A stretch of 64,000 bases of DNA. It comes from Pseudaeromonas sharmana (GTDB lineage: Bacteria; Pseudomonadota; Gammaproteobacteria; Enterobacterales; Aeromonadaceae). Within the stretch, counting starts at the first letter, position 1. Every line of letters starts with the position of its first letter. The translations under genes and the position numbers were made by a program. Location of the stretch: assembly GCF_042649925.1 (NCBI RefSeq), contig NZ_JBHSAF010000014.1:1029559-1093558 (forward strand). Reading direction: 5' to 3'. This document shows, in pieces, positions 44,094 through 51,960 of the stretch. Below the pieces are notes generated by a model. The model had not been told where the DNA came from and searched no databases. It worked only from the letters and a program-made list of their open reading frames with translations.

Positions 44094-44795
44094 ATGAATG
44101 TCGACCATCAGGAAATAGCCAAGTTCGAAGCCCTTGCCAGTCGCTGGTGGGATCCGCAGGGCGAATTCAAGCCTTTGCATCAATTGAATCCGCTGCGTCT
44201 GCAGTGGATTGACACCCTGAGCCAAGGCTTGGCGAACAAACGTGTGCTGGATGTCGGCTGTGGTGGCGGCATTCTGGCCGAATCGATGGCTGTGCGCGGC
44301 GCCAGCGTCACCGGCCTCGACATGGGCAAAGAGCCACTGCAGGTCGCTCGGCTGCACGCGCTGGAGAGCGGTGTCGAACTGACCTACCGGCAACTGACAG
44401 TCGAGGCGCTGGCCGAGGAACTGCCGGGACACTTCGATGTCGTCACCTGTATGGAAATGCTGGAGCATGTACCGGATCCGGCCTCTGTGGTCGCCGCCTG
44501 CGCCCGGTTGGTGCGCCCCGGTGGCCAGCTGTTTTTTTCAACCATCAACCGCACCGCCAAATCCTGGCTCTTGATGATCGCCGGGGCTGAATATCTGCTA
44601 CAGATGGTGCCCAAAGGCACCCACCAGCATGACAAGTTCATTCAGCCTGCCGAGCTGAGCCGCTATGCCGAATGCGCCGGTTTGCGACTGTGCCAGATGA
44701 AAGGGGTGGTCTATAACCCGCTGAGCGGCACTTTCCGACTGTCAGCCGATGTGGGTGTCAATTACATGCTGCACTGTCAGCGTCCAGAGGCCTGA
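44094..44795 (+). CDS. ubiG: Bifunctional ubiquinone O-methyltransferase UbiG
   Basis: A 233-residue SAM methyltransferase carrying out both O-methylations of ubiquinone synthesis. Start MNVDHQEIAKFEALASRWWD is typical. Motif I is VLDVGCGGGILAES, motif post-I is VTGLDMG and motif II is FDVVTCMEMLEHV. KGTHQHDKFI marks the family. It is divergent from gyrA and followed 3 nt later by a HAD phosphatase gene. Confidence 0.97.
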   Translation: MNVDHQEIAKFEALASRWWDPQGEFKPLHQLNPLRLQWIDTLSQGLANKRVLDVGCGGGILAESMAVRGASVTGLDMGKEPLQVARLHALESGVELTYRQLTVEALAEELPGHFDVVTCMEMLEHVPDPASVVAACARLVRPGGQLFFSTINRTAKSWLLMIAGAEYLLQMVPKGTHQHDKFIQPAELSRYAECAGLRLCQMKGVVYNPLSGTFRLSADVGVNYMLHCQRPEA

Positions 44796-44798
44796 GCC

Positions 44799-45464
44799 AT
44801 GCCCCATTTTGCTGCCGTTTTATTCGATCTGGATGGCACCTTGCTGGACACGGCGCCGGATCTGGGCGCCGCCGTCAACCATGTGCTCGATACGCATGCC
44901 ATGCCACGCCTGCCAGACGCGGTGATCCGCCGCATCGCCTCCGATGGCGCCCTCGGTCTGCTCAAGGCCGGCTTCGGCGAGGAACAGCTGGCACAGATGG
45001 ATACCCCGGAGCTGCGTCAGGCATTGCTGGACTACTATGCCGCCCACCTGTACGAAGGTACCCGCCCTTACCCAGGCATGGTGGAGTTCATCGCCAGCCT
45101 GAACCAGGCCGCCATTCCCTGGGGAATTGTCACCAACAAACCGGCGTTTCTGACTGAACCGCTGATGGCCCAGGTCGATGAATTACCGCACTGCGGCGTC
45201 ATCGTCAGTGCCGATACACTGCCGCAGCGCAAACCGCACCCGGCGCCGCTGTTGTACGCCTGCGCGCAATTGGGCGTCGAGCCCACAGCCTGTCTGTATG
45301 TCGGGGACCATATCCGCGACATTGAAGCCGGGCGCGCAGCCGGCATGCAGACGGCCATCGCCGGATGGGGATACCTTGACCCGCTCGAGAACAGTGCGCA
45401 CTGGGGGGCCGATTTGCAGTTTGCCGACGTCAGCAGCCTGCACGCATGGTGGTCACAGCTCTGA
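44799..45464 (+). CDS. gph: HAD-family phosphatase (Gph/MupP-type)
   Basis: A 221-residue HAD hydrolase. Motif I is FDLDGTLLDTAPDLGAA, motif II is the T of VTNKP, motif III is K of QRKPHP, and motif IV is GDHIRDIEAGRAAGM. It resembles phosphoglycolate phosphatase. In pseudomonads the HAD gene just after ubiG is MupP, an N-acetylmuramic acid 6-phosphate phosphatase in cell-wall recycling, so this location raises the same possibility here. It starts 3 nt after the ubiG stop, so coupling is likely. Confidence 0.88.
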   Translation: MPHFAAVLFDLDGTLLDTAPDLGAAVNHVLDTHAMPRLPDAVIRRIASDGALGLLKAGFGEEQLAQMDTPELRQALLDYYAAHLYEGTRPYPGMVEFIASLNQAAIPWGIVTNKPAFLTEPLMAQVDELPHCGVIVSADTLPQRKPHPAPLLYACAQLGVEPTACLYVGDHIRDIEAGRAAGMQTAIAGWGYLDPLENSAHWGADLQFADVSSLHAWWSQL

Positions 45465-45582
45465 AATTTTGAACGATTGCTCAATGCTTGTGCCGGGGAA
45501 TGTGAGCCCGATGTTAAAGATGAAAAAAAAATATATTTTTAAAATCCGCTGCCAGCGCCCGTGGTGACTGAGCTGTAAAGAT

Positions 45583-45591
45583 TTATCCACA
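45583..45591 (+). promoter_or_regulatory. DnaA box upstream of nrdA
   Basis: A perfect TTATCCACA lies 230 nt upstream of the nrdA start, within the nrdAB control region. DnaA boxes upstream of nrdA are known in E. coli, where DnaA adjusts reductase expression with the replication cycle. Confidence 0.7.
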
Positions 45592-45630
45592 AGTCGTCCC
45601 CCGAGCCACCCTCTTGATGCAGTCGGCAAC

Positions 45631-45677
45631 GACCGTTATCTTGTGCCTCGAATACACATAAACACTATATGTTGTGT
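45631..45677 (+). promoter_or_regulatory. Tandem NrdR boxes upstream of nrdA
   Basis: A strong box ACACTATATGTTGTGT (45662-45677) follows a weaker one GACCGTTATCTTGTGC (45631-45646), with centres 31 bp apart. The nrdD control region has the same spacing. NrdR represses reductase genes when dNTP or dATP levels are high. Confidence 0.75.
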
Positions 45678-45813
45678 TTTGGCCACCCCGTTCTTCAGTT
45701 CTTGCTGTCACAACTCCTTCGGGAGTCGGGGTCTTCGGCCGGTTGGTCCGCGCCATGGCGCGCGCAATCACGATGGCTCAGACCATCGCCAGAACAAGGA
45801 ATCAAGGACGGGT

Positions 45814-48084
45814 ATGAACACCACGCTACAGGTCACCAAACGCGACGGCCGCACCGAATCTCTGGATCTGGAAAAGATCCACCGGGTAGTCACCTGGGCC
45901 GCTGAAGGCTTGCAGAATGTTTCGGTCTCACAGGTCGAGCTGCGTGCCCACCTGCAATTTTATGCGGGTATCAAAACGGCAGACATCCACGAAACCCTGA
46001 TCCGCGCCGCGGCCGATCTGATCAGTACCGATGCGCCGGACTACCAGTATCTGGCCGCCCGTCTGGCGATGTTCCACCTGCGCAAGAAGGCCTATGGCGA
46101 ATTTACGCCGCCATCGCTGTATCAGCATGTCCAACGCCTGGTTGCCGACGGCCGCTATGATGCCCACCTGCTGGCCGACTACAGCGCAGCCGAATTCAAC
46201 GAACTCGATGGCTACCTGCGCCACGAGCGTGACATGCTGTTCGCCTATGCGGCGGTCAAGCAACTCGAAGGCAAATATCTGGTGCAGAACCGGGTCAGCG
46301 GCGAGATCTACGAAAGCCCGCAGTTCCTCTATATGCTGGTCGCGGCTTGTCTGTTTTCGCGCTATCCGCGCGCCAGTCGTCTGGACTACGTCAAGCGCTT
46401 CTATGATGCCTGCTCGACCTTCAAAATCTCGCTGCCGACGCCGATCATGTCCGGCGTGCGCACCCCGACGCGTCAGTTCAGCTCCTGCGTGCTGATCGAG
46501 TGTGACGATAGCCTGGACTCGATCAATGCCACGGCCTCAGCCGTGGTGCGTTATGTATCGCAGCGCGCCGGCATCGGCATCAACGCCGGCCGTATCCGCG
46601 CCCTCGGCTCGGAAATCCGCGGCGGCGAAGCATTCCACACCGGTTGTATTCCGTTCTACAAATATTTCCAGACCGCCGTGAAGTGCTGCTCGCAAGGCGG
46701 TGTGCGGGGTGGTGCCGCCACCGTGTTCTATCCGTTGTGGCATCTTGAGGTCGAATCGCTGCTGGTGCTGAAGAACAACCGCGGAGTCGAGGATAACCGT
46801 GTCCGACACATGGACTATGGTGTGCAGATCAACAAGCTGATGTACCAGCGCCTGATTCAGGGCGGCTACATTACGCTGTTTAGCCCATCCGCTGCGCCGG
46901 GCCTGTATGATGCGTTCTTCGCCGATCAGGCCGAGTTTGAGCGCCTGTATCTGCAATACGAAGCCGACCCGGCAGTGCGCAAGAAGCAGATCAAGGCCGT
47001 CGACCTGTTCTCACTGCTGATGCAGGAGCGTGCCGGTACCGGGCGTATCTATATCCAGAACGTCGACCATTGCAACACGCACAGCCCGTTCGATCCGGCA
47101 CAGGCCCCGGTACGGCAGAGCAATCTGTGCATGGAGATCGCGCTGCCGACCAAACCACTGAACGATCTGCGTGACGATAATGGCGAGATTGCGCTATGTA
47201 CCCTGTCGGCCTTCAACCTCGGCGCACTGAACTCCCTCGATGAGCTCGAACCCTTGGCCGATCTGGCAGTGCGCGCACTCGACGCCCTGCTGGACTACCA
47301 GGACTACCCGGTGCCGGCCGGAAAAAATGGCGCCATGTGGCGGCGACCGCTGGGGATTGGTGTCATCAACTACGCCTACTATCTCGCCAAGCACGGCGCC
47401 CGTTACTCCGATGGTTCGGCGCTGGGTCTGACCCACAGAACCTTCGAGGCGATCCAGTACTATCTGCTCAAAGCCTCGGTGGCGTTGGCCAAAGAGCTGG
47501 GCCCCTGCCCCAAGTTTGCCGAAACCACCTACGCCCAGGGCAAGCTGCCGATCGATACCTACAAGCGCGATCTGGACGAGGTTTGTGCCGAGCCGCTGCA
47601 ACTGGATTGGGAAGGACTGCGTGCCGAGATCCGTCAGCACGGGCTGCGCAACAGCACCCTGACCGCGCTGATGCCGTCGGAGACCTCAAGCCAGATCGCC
47701 AATGCCACCAATGGCATCGAGCCGCCACGCGGCCTGATCAGCGTCAAGGCCTCCAAGGACGGCATCCTGCGCCAGGTGGTACCGGATTACGATACGCTGC
47801 AGCAGCAATACGAATTGCTCTGGAACCAGCCGTCGAACGAGGGCTACCTGCAGCTGGTCGGTGTGATGCAGAAATTCGTCGATCAGTCGATCTCGGCCAA
47901 CACCAATTACGATCCGTCGCGTTTCGACGGTGGTAAGGTGCCGATGAAGCAGCTGCTCAAGGACCTGCTGACCGCCTATAAGCTGGGCGTCAAGACGCTG
48001 TACTATCACAACACCCGTGATGGTGCCGATGATGCGCAACTGACCCAGGACGATGGCTGCGCCGGTGGCGCCTGCAAAATTTGA
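45814..48084 (+). CDS. nrdA: Ribonucleoside-diphosphate reductase subunit alpha NrdA
   Basis: A 756-residue class Ia reductase large subunit (E. coli 761) that makes dNDPs in air. An N-terminal ATP cone (TLQVTKRDGRTESLDLEKIHRVV) occupies about residues 3-92. Active-site features include TPIMSGVRTPTRQFSSCVL with its redox cysteine, NLCMEIALPT with the thiyl cysteine, and the C-terminal GCAGGACKI, where the mobile CxxxxC pair (DGCAGGAC) re-reduces the site. nrdB and yfaE follow on the same strand, and NrdR and DnaA sites precede it. Confidence 0.98.
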   Translation: MNTTLQVTKRDGRTESLDLEKIHRVVTWAAEGLQNVSVSQVELRAHLQFYAGIKTADIHETLIRAAADLISTDAPDYQYLAARLAMFHLRKKAYGEFTPPSLYQHVQRLVADGRYDAHLLADYSAAEFNELDGYLRHERDMLFAYAAVKQLEGKYLVQNRVSGEIYESPQFLYMLVAACLFSRYPRASRLDYVKRFYDACSTFKISLPTPIMSGVRTPTRQFSSCVLIECDDSLDSINATASAVVRYVSQRAGIGINAGRIRALGSEIRGGEAFHTGCIPFYKYFQTAVKCCSQGGVRGGAATVFYPLWHLEVESLLVLKNNRGVEDNRVRHMDYGVQINKLMYQRLIQGGYITLFSPSAAPGLYDAFFADQAEFERLYLQYEADPAVRKKQIKAVDLFSLLMQERAGTGRIYIQNVDHCNTHSPFDPAQAPVRQSNLCMEIALPTKPLNDLRDDNGEIALCTLSAFNLGALNSLDELEPLADLAVRALDALLDYQDYPVPAGKNGAMWRRPLGIGVINYAYYLAKHGARYSDGSALGLTHRTFEAIQYYLLKASVALAKELGPCPKFAETTYAQGKLPIDTYKRDLDEVCAEPLQLDWEGLRAEIRQHGLRNSTLTALMPSETSSQIANATNGIEPPRGLISVKASKDGILRQVVPDYDTLQQQYELLWNQPSNEGYLQLVGVMQKFVDQSISANTNYDPSRFDGGKVPMKQLLKDLLTAYKLGVKTLYYHNTRDGADDAQLTQDDGCAGGACKI

Positions 48085-48124
48085 TAACGGCCCGTAAAGG
48101 CTCATGACCCAGTAATCAACACCA

Positions 48125-48144
48125 CAGGACGCTTCGGCGTCCTG
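48125..48144 (+). promoter_or_regulatory. UUCG-tetraloop hairpin between nrdA and nrdB
   Basis: CAGGACGC / GCGTCCTG forms a perfect 8-bp stem closed by TTCG, an exceptionally stable RNA tetraloop. No T tract follows, so it is likely an mRNA processing or stability element that differentiates nrdA and nrdB levels rather than a terminator. Confidence 0.7.
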
Positions 48145-48170
48145 CTTGGCGTGGCACAGGATAACACCCG

Positions 48171-49301
48171 ATGGCTTACAGCACTTTTAGCAAACACCCT
48201 AACAACGCCCTGCTGGAACCGATGTTCTTCGGCCAACCGGTGAACGTCGCCCGCTATGACCAGCAAAAGCACGAAATCTTCGAGCGCCTGATCGAAAAGC
48301 AGCTCTCCTTCTTCTGGCGCCCGGAAGAGGTAGACGTATCGCGCGATCGCATCGACTACCAGGCGCTGCCGGCCCACGAACAGCACATCTTCCTGTCGAA
48401 TCTCAAGTACCAGACGCTGCTGGATTCGATTCAGGGCCGCAGCCCAAACGTCGCCCTGCTGCCGCTGGTCTCGCTGCCGGAGCTGGAGACCTGGATCGAG
48501 ACCTGGGCCTTCTCCGAGACGATTCACTCGCGCTCTTACACTCACATCATCCGCAACATCGCCGCCGATCCCTCCCAGGTGTTCGACGACATTGTGGTCA
48601 ACGATCAGATCCTGCGCCGGGCTGCGGACATCGCCCACTACTACGACGAGTTGATCCGTCTGACCCAGCTGTGGCAACAATTTGGTGAGGGTGACCACCT
48701 GCTCAACGGCGAGCGCGTCAGTGTCACCCTGCGCGCGCTGAAGCGTCAGCTGTATCTGTGCCTGATGAGTGTTAACGCGCTGGAAGCCATCCGCTTCTAC
48801 GTCAGCTTCGCCTGCTCGTTTGCCTTTGCCGAACGGGAGCTGATGGAGGGCAACGCCAAGATCATCAAGCTGATTGCCCGTGATGAGGCGCTGCACCTGA
48901 CCGGCACCCAGCATATGCTGAATCTGATGCAACAGGGCAAGGATGATCCCGAGATGGTCGACATCGCCCGCGAATGCCGCGACGAGTGCCAGCAGCTGTT
49001 CCTGCGTGCCGCCGAACAGGAGAAGGAGTGGGCTGAGTACCTGTTCAAGGATGGTTCGATGATCGGCCTCAACTGCGACATCCTGTGCCAGTACGTCGAA
49101 TTCATCACCAATGTGCGCATGCAGGCGGTCGGCCTCAGCGCCCCGTTTGCCGAGCGTCAGAACCCGCTGCCATGGATCAACGCCTGGCTCAGTTCTGACA
49201 ATGTGCAGGTGGCGCCGCAAGAGGTGGAGGTGAGCTCCTACCTGGTGGGGCAGATAGACAGCGAGATCAGTGCCGATGACCTCGACGGCTTCAGCCTCTG
49301 A
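48171..49301 (+). CDS. nrdB: Ribonucleoside-diphosphate reductase subunit beta NrdB
   Basis: A 376-residue di-iron/tyrosyl radical subunit that starts NrdA chemistry (E. coli 376). Start MAYSTFSKHPNNALLEPMFFGQPVNVARYDQ is almost the enteric sequence. Iron ligands are in TWAFSETIHSRSYTHIIR, the radical tyrosine lies in ADIAHYYDEL, and ARDEALHLTGTQH has further ligands. The C-terminal tail (EVSSYLVGQIDSEISADDLDGFSL) docks on NrdA. yfaE overlaps its 3' end. Confidence 0.98.
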   Translation: MAYSTFSKHPNNALLEPMFFGQPVNVARYDQQKHEIFERLIEKQLSFFWRPEEVDVSRDRIDYQALPAHEQHIFLSNLKYQTLLDSIQGRSPNVALLPLVSLPELETWIETWAFSETIHSRSYTHIIRNIAADPSQVFDDIVVNDQILRRAADIAHYYDELIRLTQLWQQFGEGDHLLNGERVSVTLRALKRQLYLCLMSVNALEAIRFYVSFACSFAFAERELMEGNAKIIKLIARDEALHLTGTQHMLNLMQQGKDDPEMVDIARECRDECQQLFLRAAEQEKEWAEYLFKDGSMIGLNCDILCQYVEFITNVRMQAVGLSAPFAERQNPLPWINAWLSSDNVQVAPQEVEVSSYLVGQIDSEISADDLDGFSL

Positions 49302-49593
49302 ACCAGCCGGCTGGCTGGTCACCCCGCTGGGGCGCTTTGCCGTGCGCCCCGGTGAAACCCTGCTCGCCACCCTGCTGCGCACCGGCCATGCGGTGGAATA
49401 CCAGTGCCGCAGCGGCTACTGCGGGGCCTGTCGCCTGAAAATGGCGCCAGCTCAACGTCACGCCTTGTTACCCGTACAAACAGCATTGGCCAGTGTCGGG
49501 AGCGACGAGGTCCTGGCATGTTGCTGCCGAATTGCCCCGGCGCATCAGCTCGACTTGACCGCTATCCCGCACTTATCAAGCATCGAGACCTGA
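49276..49593 (+). CDS. yfaE: 2Fe-2S ferredoxin YfaE
   Basis: A 105-residue plant-type ferredoxin thought to supply electrons for maintaining the NrdB cofactor. The cluster cysteines appear in YQCRSGYCGACRLKM and the downstream CCCR. The C-terminus holds LDLTAIPHL. The ATG at 49276 overlaps the end of nrdB by 26 nt; a GTG two codons earlier is possible. Last gene of the nrdA-nrdB-yfaE unit. Confidence 0.93.
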   Translation: MTSTASASEPAGWLVTPLGRFAVRPGETLLATLLRTGHAVEYQCRSGYCGACRLKMAPAQRHALLPVQTALASVGSDEVLACCCRIAPAHQLDLTAIPHLSSIET

Positions 49594-49660
49594 AGCACCC
49601 ACCTGCAAACCGGCATTGACTGACTAGACTAGAAAGAAAGCCCCTTTCGTCGAGTCAGTC

Positions 49661-50359
49661 ATGTCTGTTCTTAACACGCGCCGTATCCTCTGCCTGGTAT
49701 TGATGCTGCCCTGCCTGCTCCAACCGGCCGCCGCCAGCTCGCCCACACCTATGATTGACTACCTGCAGCAACAGCAGATCCGAGACCGCCTGGTGCAGAC
49801 CTACGGCCCGCAGGCCCTGAAGCGATTGGACAACCTCATCACCTTGGTTGCCAATCAGGGCAGCAACAACGACCGACGCAAGCTGGAGAGCGTGAATAAT
49901 TACTTCAATCAGCTGATTTATGAAGGTGACCCCCGACTGTGGGGCATGACGGATTACTGGGCCAAACCCTTGGAGTTTATTGGCGCGCATGCCGGCGACT
50001 GCGAGGACTACAGTCTCGGAAAATACTATGTCTTGATGGAGCTGGGGATCAGCGAGGAAAAACTCAGACTGGTTTACGTCAAATCGGTGACTTATAACGA
50101 GTTTCATATGGTGCTCGCATATTATGCGACACCGAAGTCCGACCCGTTAATCCTCGACAACATCAAGGCAGCAATTTATCCCGCCAGTCGTCGTCCCGAT
50201 TTATTGCCGGTATATAGTTTCAATGCACGTCACCTTTGGGTCATGAATCAACGCAAGGAGGGGCAACTGCTCGGCAATGCAGACCGGCTGACGCTGTGGA
50301 GTGATTTGCGCAACCGCATCGGTGATGGTCAATTCAAATCGCCGCGTGCGAAATTATAA
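49661..50359 (+). CDS. lapG: LapG-type periplasmic transglutaminase-like cysteine protease
   Basis: A 232-residue exported protease of the BTLCP/LapG family, which cuts the N-terminus of giant adhesins to release biofilm cells. The signal peptide is about residues 1-25 (CLVLMLPCLLQPAAASS). The catalytic triad is read as Cys in AHAGDCEDYSLGKYYVL (near residue 113), His in NEFHMVLAYY and Asp in LILDNI. The WGMTDYWAKPLEF block precedes them. It is the first of a group with a LapD-like receptor and a giant RTX adhesin, which strengthens the call. No adhesin-secretion (LapBCE) genes are in view. Confidence 0.9.
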   Translation: MSVLNTRRILCLVLMLPCLLQPAAASSPTPMIDYLQQQQIRDRLVQTYGPQALKRLDNLITLVANQGSNNDRRKLESVNNYFNQLIYEGDPRLWGMTDYWAKPLEFIGAHAGDCEDYSLGKYYVLMELGISEEKLRLVYVKSVTYNEFHMVLAYYATPKSDPLILDNIKAAIYPASRRPDLLPVYSFNARHLWVMNQRKEGQLLGNADRLTLWSDLRNRIGDGQFKSPRAKL

Positions 50360-50583
50360 CGCCTAATAACAGCACCCTGCTTTTAGCAGTGACTGAAATA
50401 AAATAGAACGCGTGTCAGGCATGGTCAGAAGCTATTCGAATCCCATTTTTAGCGCGACATAAAAATAAAGCCTCATTGGAGGCCAAAATTATTCATAACT
50501 TCACGCGGCCGGCAGTAATACTGGCTTTTATATACGACTTCGTTAAACTTCGTCAGCTAATAATATCGAAAGGAAGCTGTAGC

Positions 50584-50952
50584 ATGTTGAAAACTGTATT
50601 TATCTGCCTGACCATGAGTCTAGGCGCAATCACTACTGCCCATGCCAACCCAGGACAAGACGCCAAGGATTGCCTGTCCGCCACGAATGGCAACGAGAAA
50701 GTGGTATTCCACAATGCGTGTGATGAGCGTATTTTCGTGCTGTGGTGTGGCGCTCTTAAATACTCGAACAAGGGTTGTGGCGATGGGCCAGATGGTGGTT
50801 TCTACACCCATTCTAATAATATTGATCCTGGCCAGGATTATGAAATAGATGTTACCGGTGAGTATAATTATGCTTCCTGCCGCGGTGGAATAGACTTTGG
50901 CAATAGCAAGTATAAAGATTTCCCTGATGGCAGCTACCAGTGCCTGCAATAA
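50584..50952 (+). CDS. Small secreted cysteine-rich protein, function unknown
   Basis: A 122-residue protein that I do not recognise. A signal peptide is clear (KTVFICLTMSLGAITTAHAN, cleavage near residue 21). The mature part of about 100 residues has six cysteines, which suggests disulfide bonds in the periplasm or outside, and is rich in Gly, Asp and Asn (KGCGDGPDGGFYTHSNNID). The upstream 220 nt and the gene itself have lower GC and more A-rich codons than neighbours. It ends at a terminator and lies between lapG and the TAXI/LapD-like pair on the other strand. Confidence 0.65.
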   Translation: MLKTVFICLTMSLGAITTAHANPGQDAKDCLSATNGNEKVVFHNACDERIFVLWCGALKYSNKGCGDGPDGGFYTHSNNIDPGQDYEIDVTGEYNYASCRGGIDFGNSKYKDFPDGSYQCLQ

Positions 50953-50966
50953 CCACAACTACATTT

Positions 50967-50993
50967 AAAACAGGGGCACAAGCCCCTGTTTAT
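50967..50993. terminator. Terminator between the Cys-rich and TAXI genes
   Basis: CAGGGGC / GCCCCTG with an ACAA loop, flanked by A's and T's on the two sides. It can serve both convergent genes. Confidence 0.8.
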
Positions 50994-51012
50994 TATCCAC
51001 TTCTTGCCAGCA

Positions 51013-51960
51013 TTAGTTATTTTTTTGTGCGCGATCTATTTCCTCTCTCATCACCTCCGATCCAGGATGCAATGGAATTAATAGCGCCGGTTTCAGCATG
51101 TGTGCTGGGTAACGAAATAGATTGGCATACGCGGATACATTTTTGTTAAACAGCTGCCGTCCATTCCAGAATGCAATTAATAACTGACGAACAAAATCGA
51201 TGGGCAATGTTTTGCGGGCTACCAATATTGCTGGTGTCGCCACTGTCGGTATCGGTGCAAGCAATTCAGGATAGAGTCTGCCGGGTATCTGACTCACTCG
51301 ATATTCCGGATGCATGGCGACATAAGCGGTGATGATATCGGCGTTAAAAGGCAACAAGCGAATCGGACATTGCTTGGCCAAGTCCACAATAAAGCGATTG
51401 GGGTGACCGCTGAATATCGCAATCAGATCGACCTGCCCTTGGCACAGGGCCCTTTGCGGGTCGGGCGGGAACGTCTCGCGCCATTCACCTTGCAGCAACC
51501 CCGGCAAGGCAAGCAACCGACTGGCAGACGCCCGACTGCCGGATAACGGCGGGCCGAGGAATACCGGCCGCCCGCGCAGCGCAGGCAGTCCACCTTGCCA
51601 GCTTTTACGCACCACCAATGTCAGCGGTTCGGCATGGGTTGCCATCAGCGCGCGGAGATCCGCTTGTGGATGCCCGGCAAAAACGCCCTCGCCACGGTAA
51701 GCCGCTAACAACAGATCCCCCTGAACAAGGGCCATATCGGCGCCACCGTCCGCCAACAGCGCAAGGTTTTCCTGAGAGCCATCGGTTGGCAGGACCGAGC
51801 ACTGCACCGCATGGGATTGCAAATTCACCAGACGGCAGAATTCACCCGCCATCTGGAAATAAACGCCACCGATTTCACCGCTGGCGATCACCAGATTGGT
51901 TGGCAGAGCATTTAAACCGGGCGCCAGCGTCAACAAGCAATAAAACAGCAGCGTTCGCAT
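51013..51960 (-). CDS. TAXI family periplasmic solute-binding protein (orphan)
   Basis: A 315-residue exported protein (signal peptide about residues 1-18, FYCLLTLAPGLNALP). The mature part matches TRAP-associated TAXI binding proteins: NLVIASGEIGGVYFQMAGEFCRLVN near the N-terminus, LALLADGGADMALVQGD, and GPPLSGSRASASRLLAL. TAXI proteins normally feed a fused TRAP permease, but none is nearby. Its ATG overlaps the LapD-like stop (TGATG), so the pair is translationally coupled. I infer that it presents a ligand to that receptor. Confidence 0.85.
   Translation of the reverse strand: MRTLLFYCLLTLAPGLNALPTNLVIASGEIGGVYFQMAGEFCRLVNLQSHAVQCSVLPTDGSQENLALLADGGADMALVQGDLLLAAYRGEGVFAGHPQADLRALMATHAEPLTLVVRKSWQGGLPALRGRPVFLGPPLSGSRASASRLLALPGLLQGEWRETFPPDPQRALCQGQVDLIAIFSGHPNRFIVDLAKQCPIRLLPFNADIITAYVAMHPEYRVSQIPGRLYPELLAPIPTVATPAILVARKTLPIDFVRQLLIAFWNGRQLFNKNVSAYANLFRYPAHMLKPALLIPLHPGSEVMREEIDRAQKNN

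Larger units (their letters stand above)
45465..45813. other. nrdA upstream control region
   Basis: A 349-nt non-coding region. After the gph stop comes an AT-rich tract (about 45520-45545), then a DnaA box and two NrdR boxes, then about 135 nt of leader before the nrdA ATG. The long leader has no obvious gene. Confidence 0.6.

Noticed and set aside
48102..49382. 426-codon frame antisense to nrdB
   Set aside because: nrdB is fully conserved on the plus strand; the antisense frame has no family resemblance.
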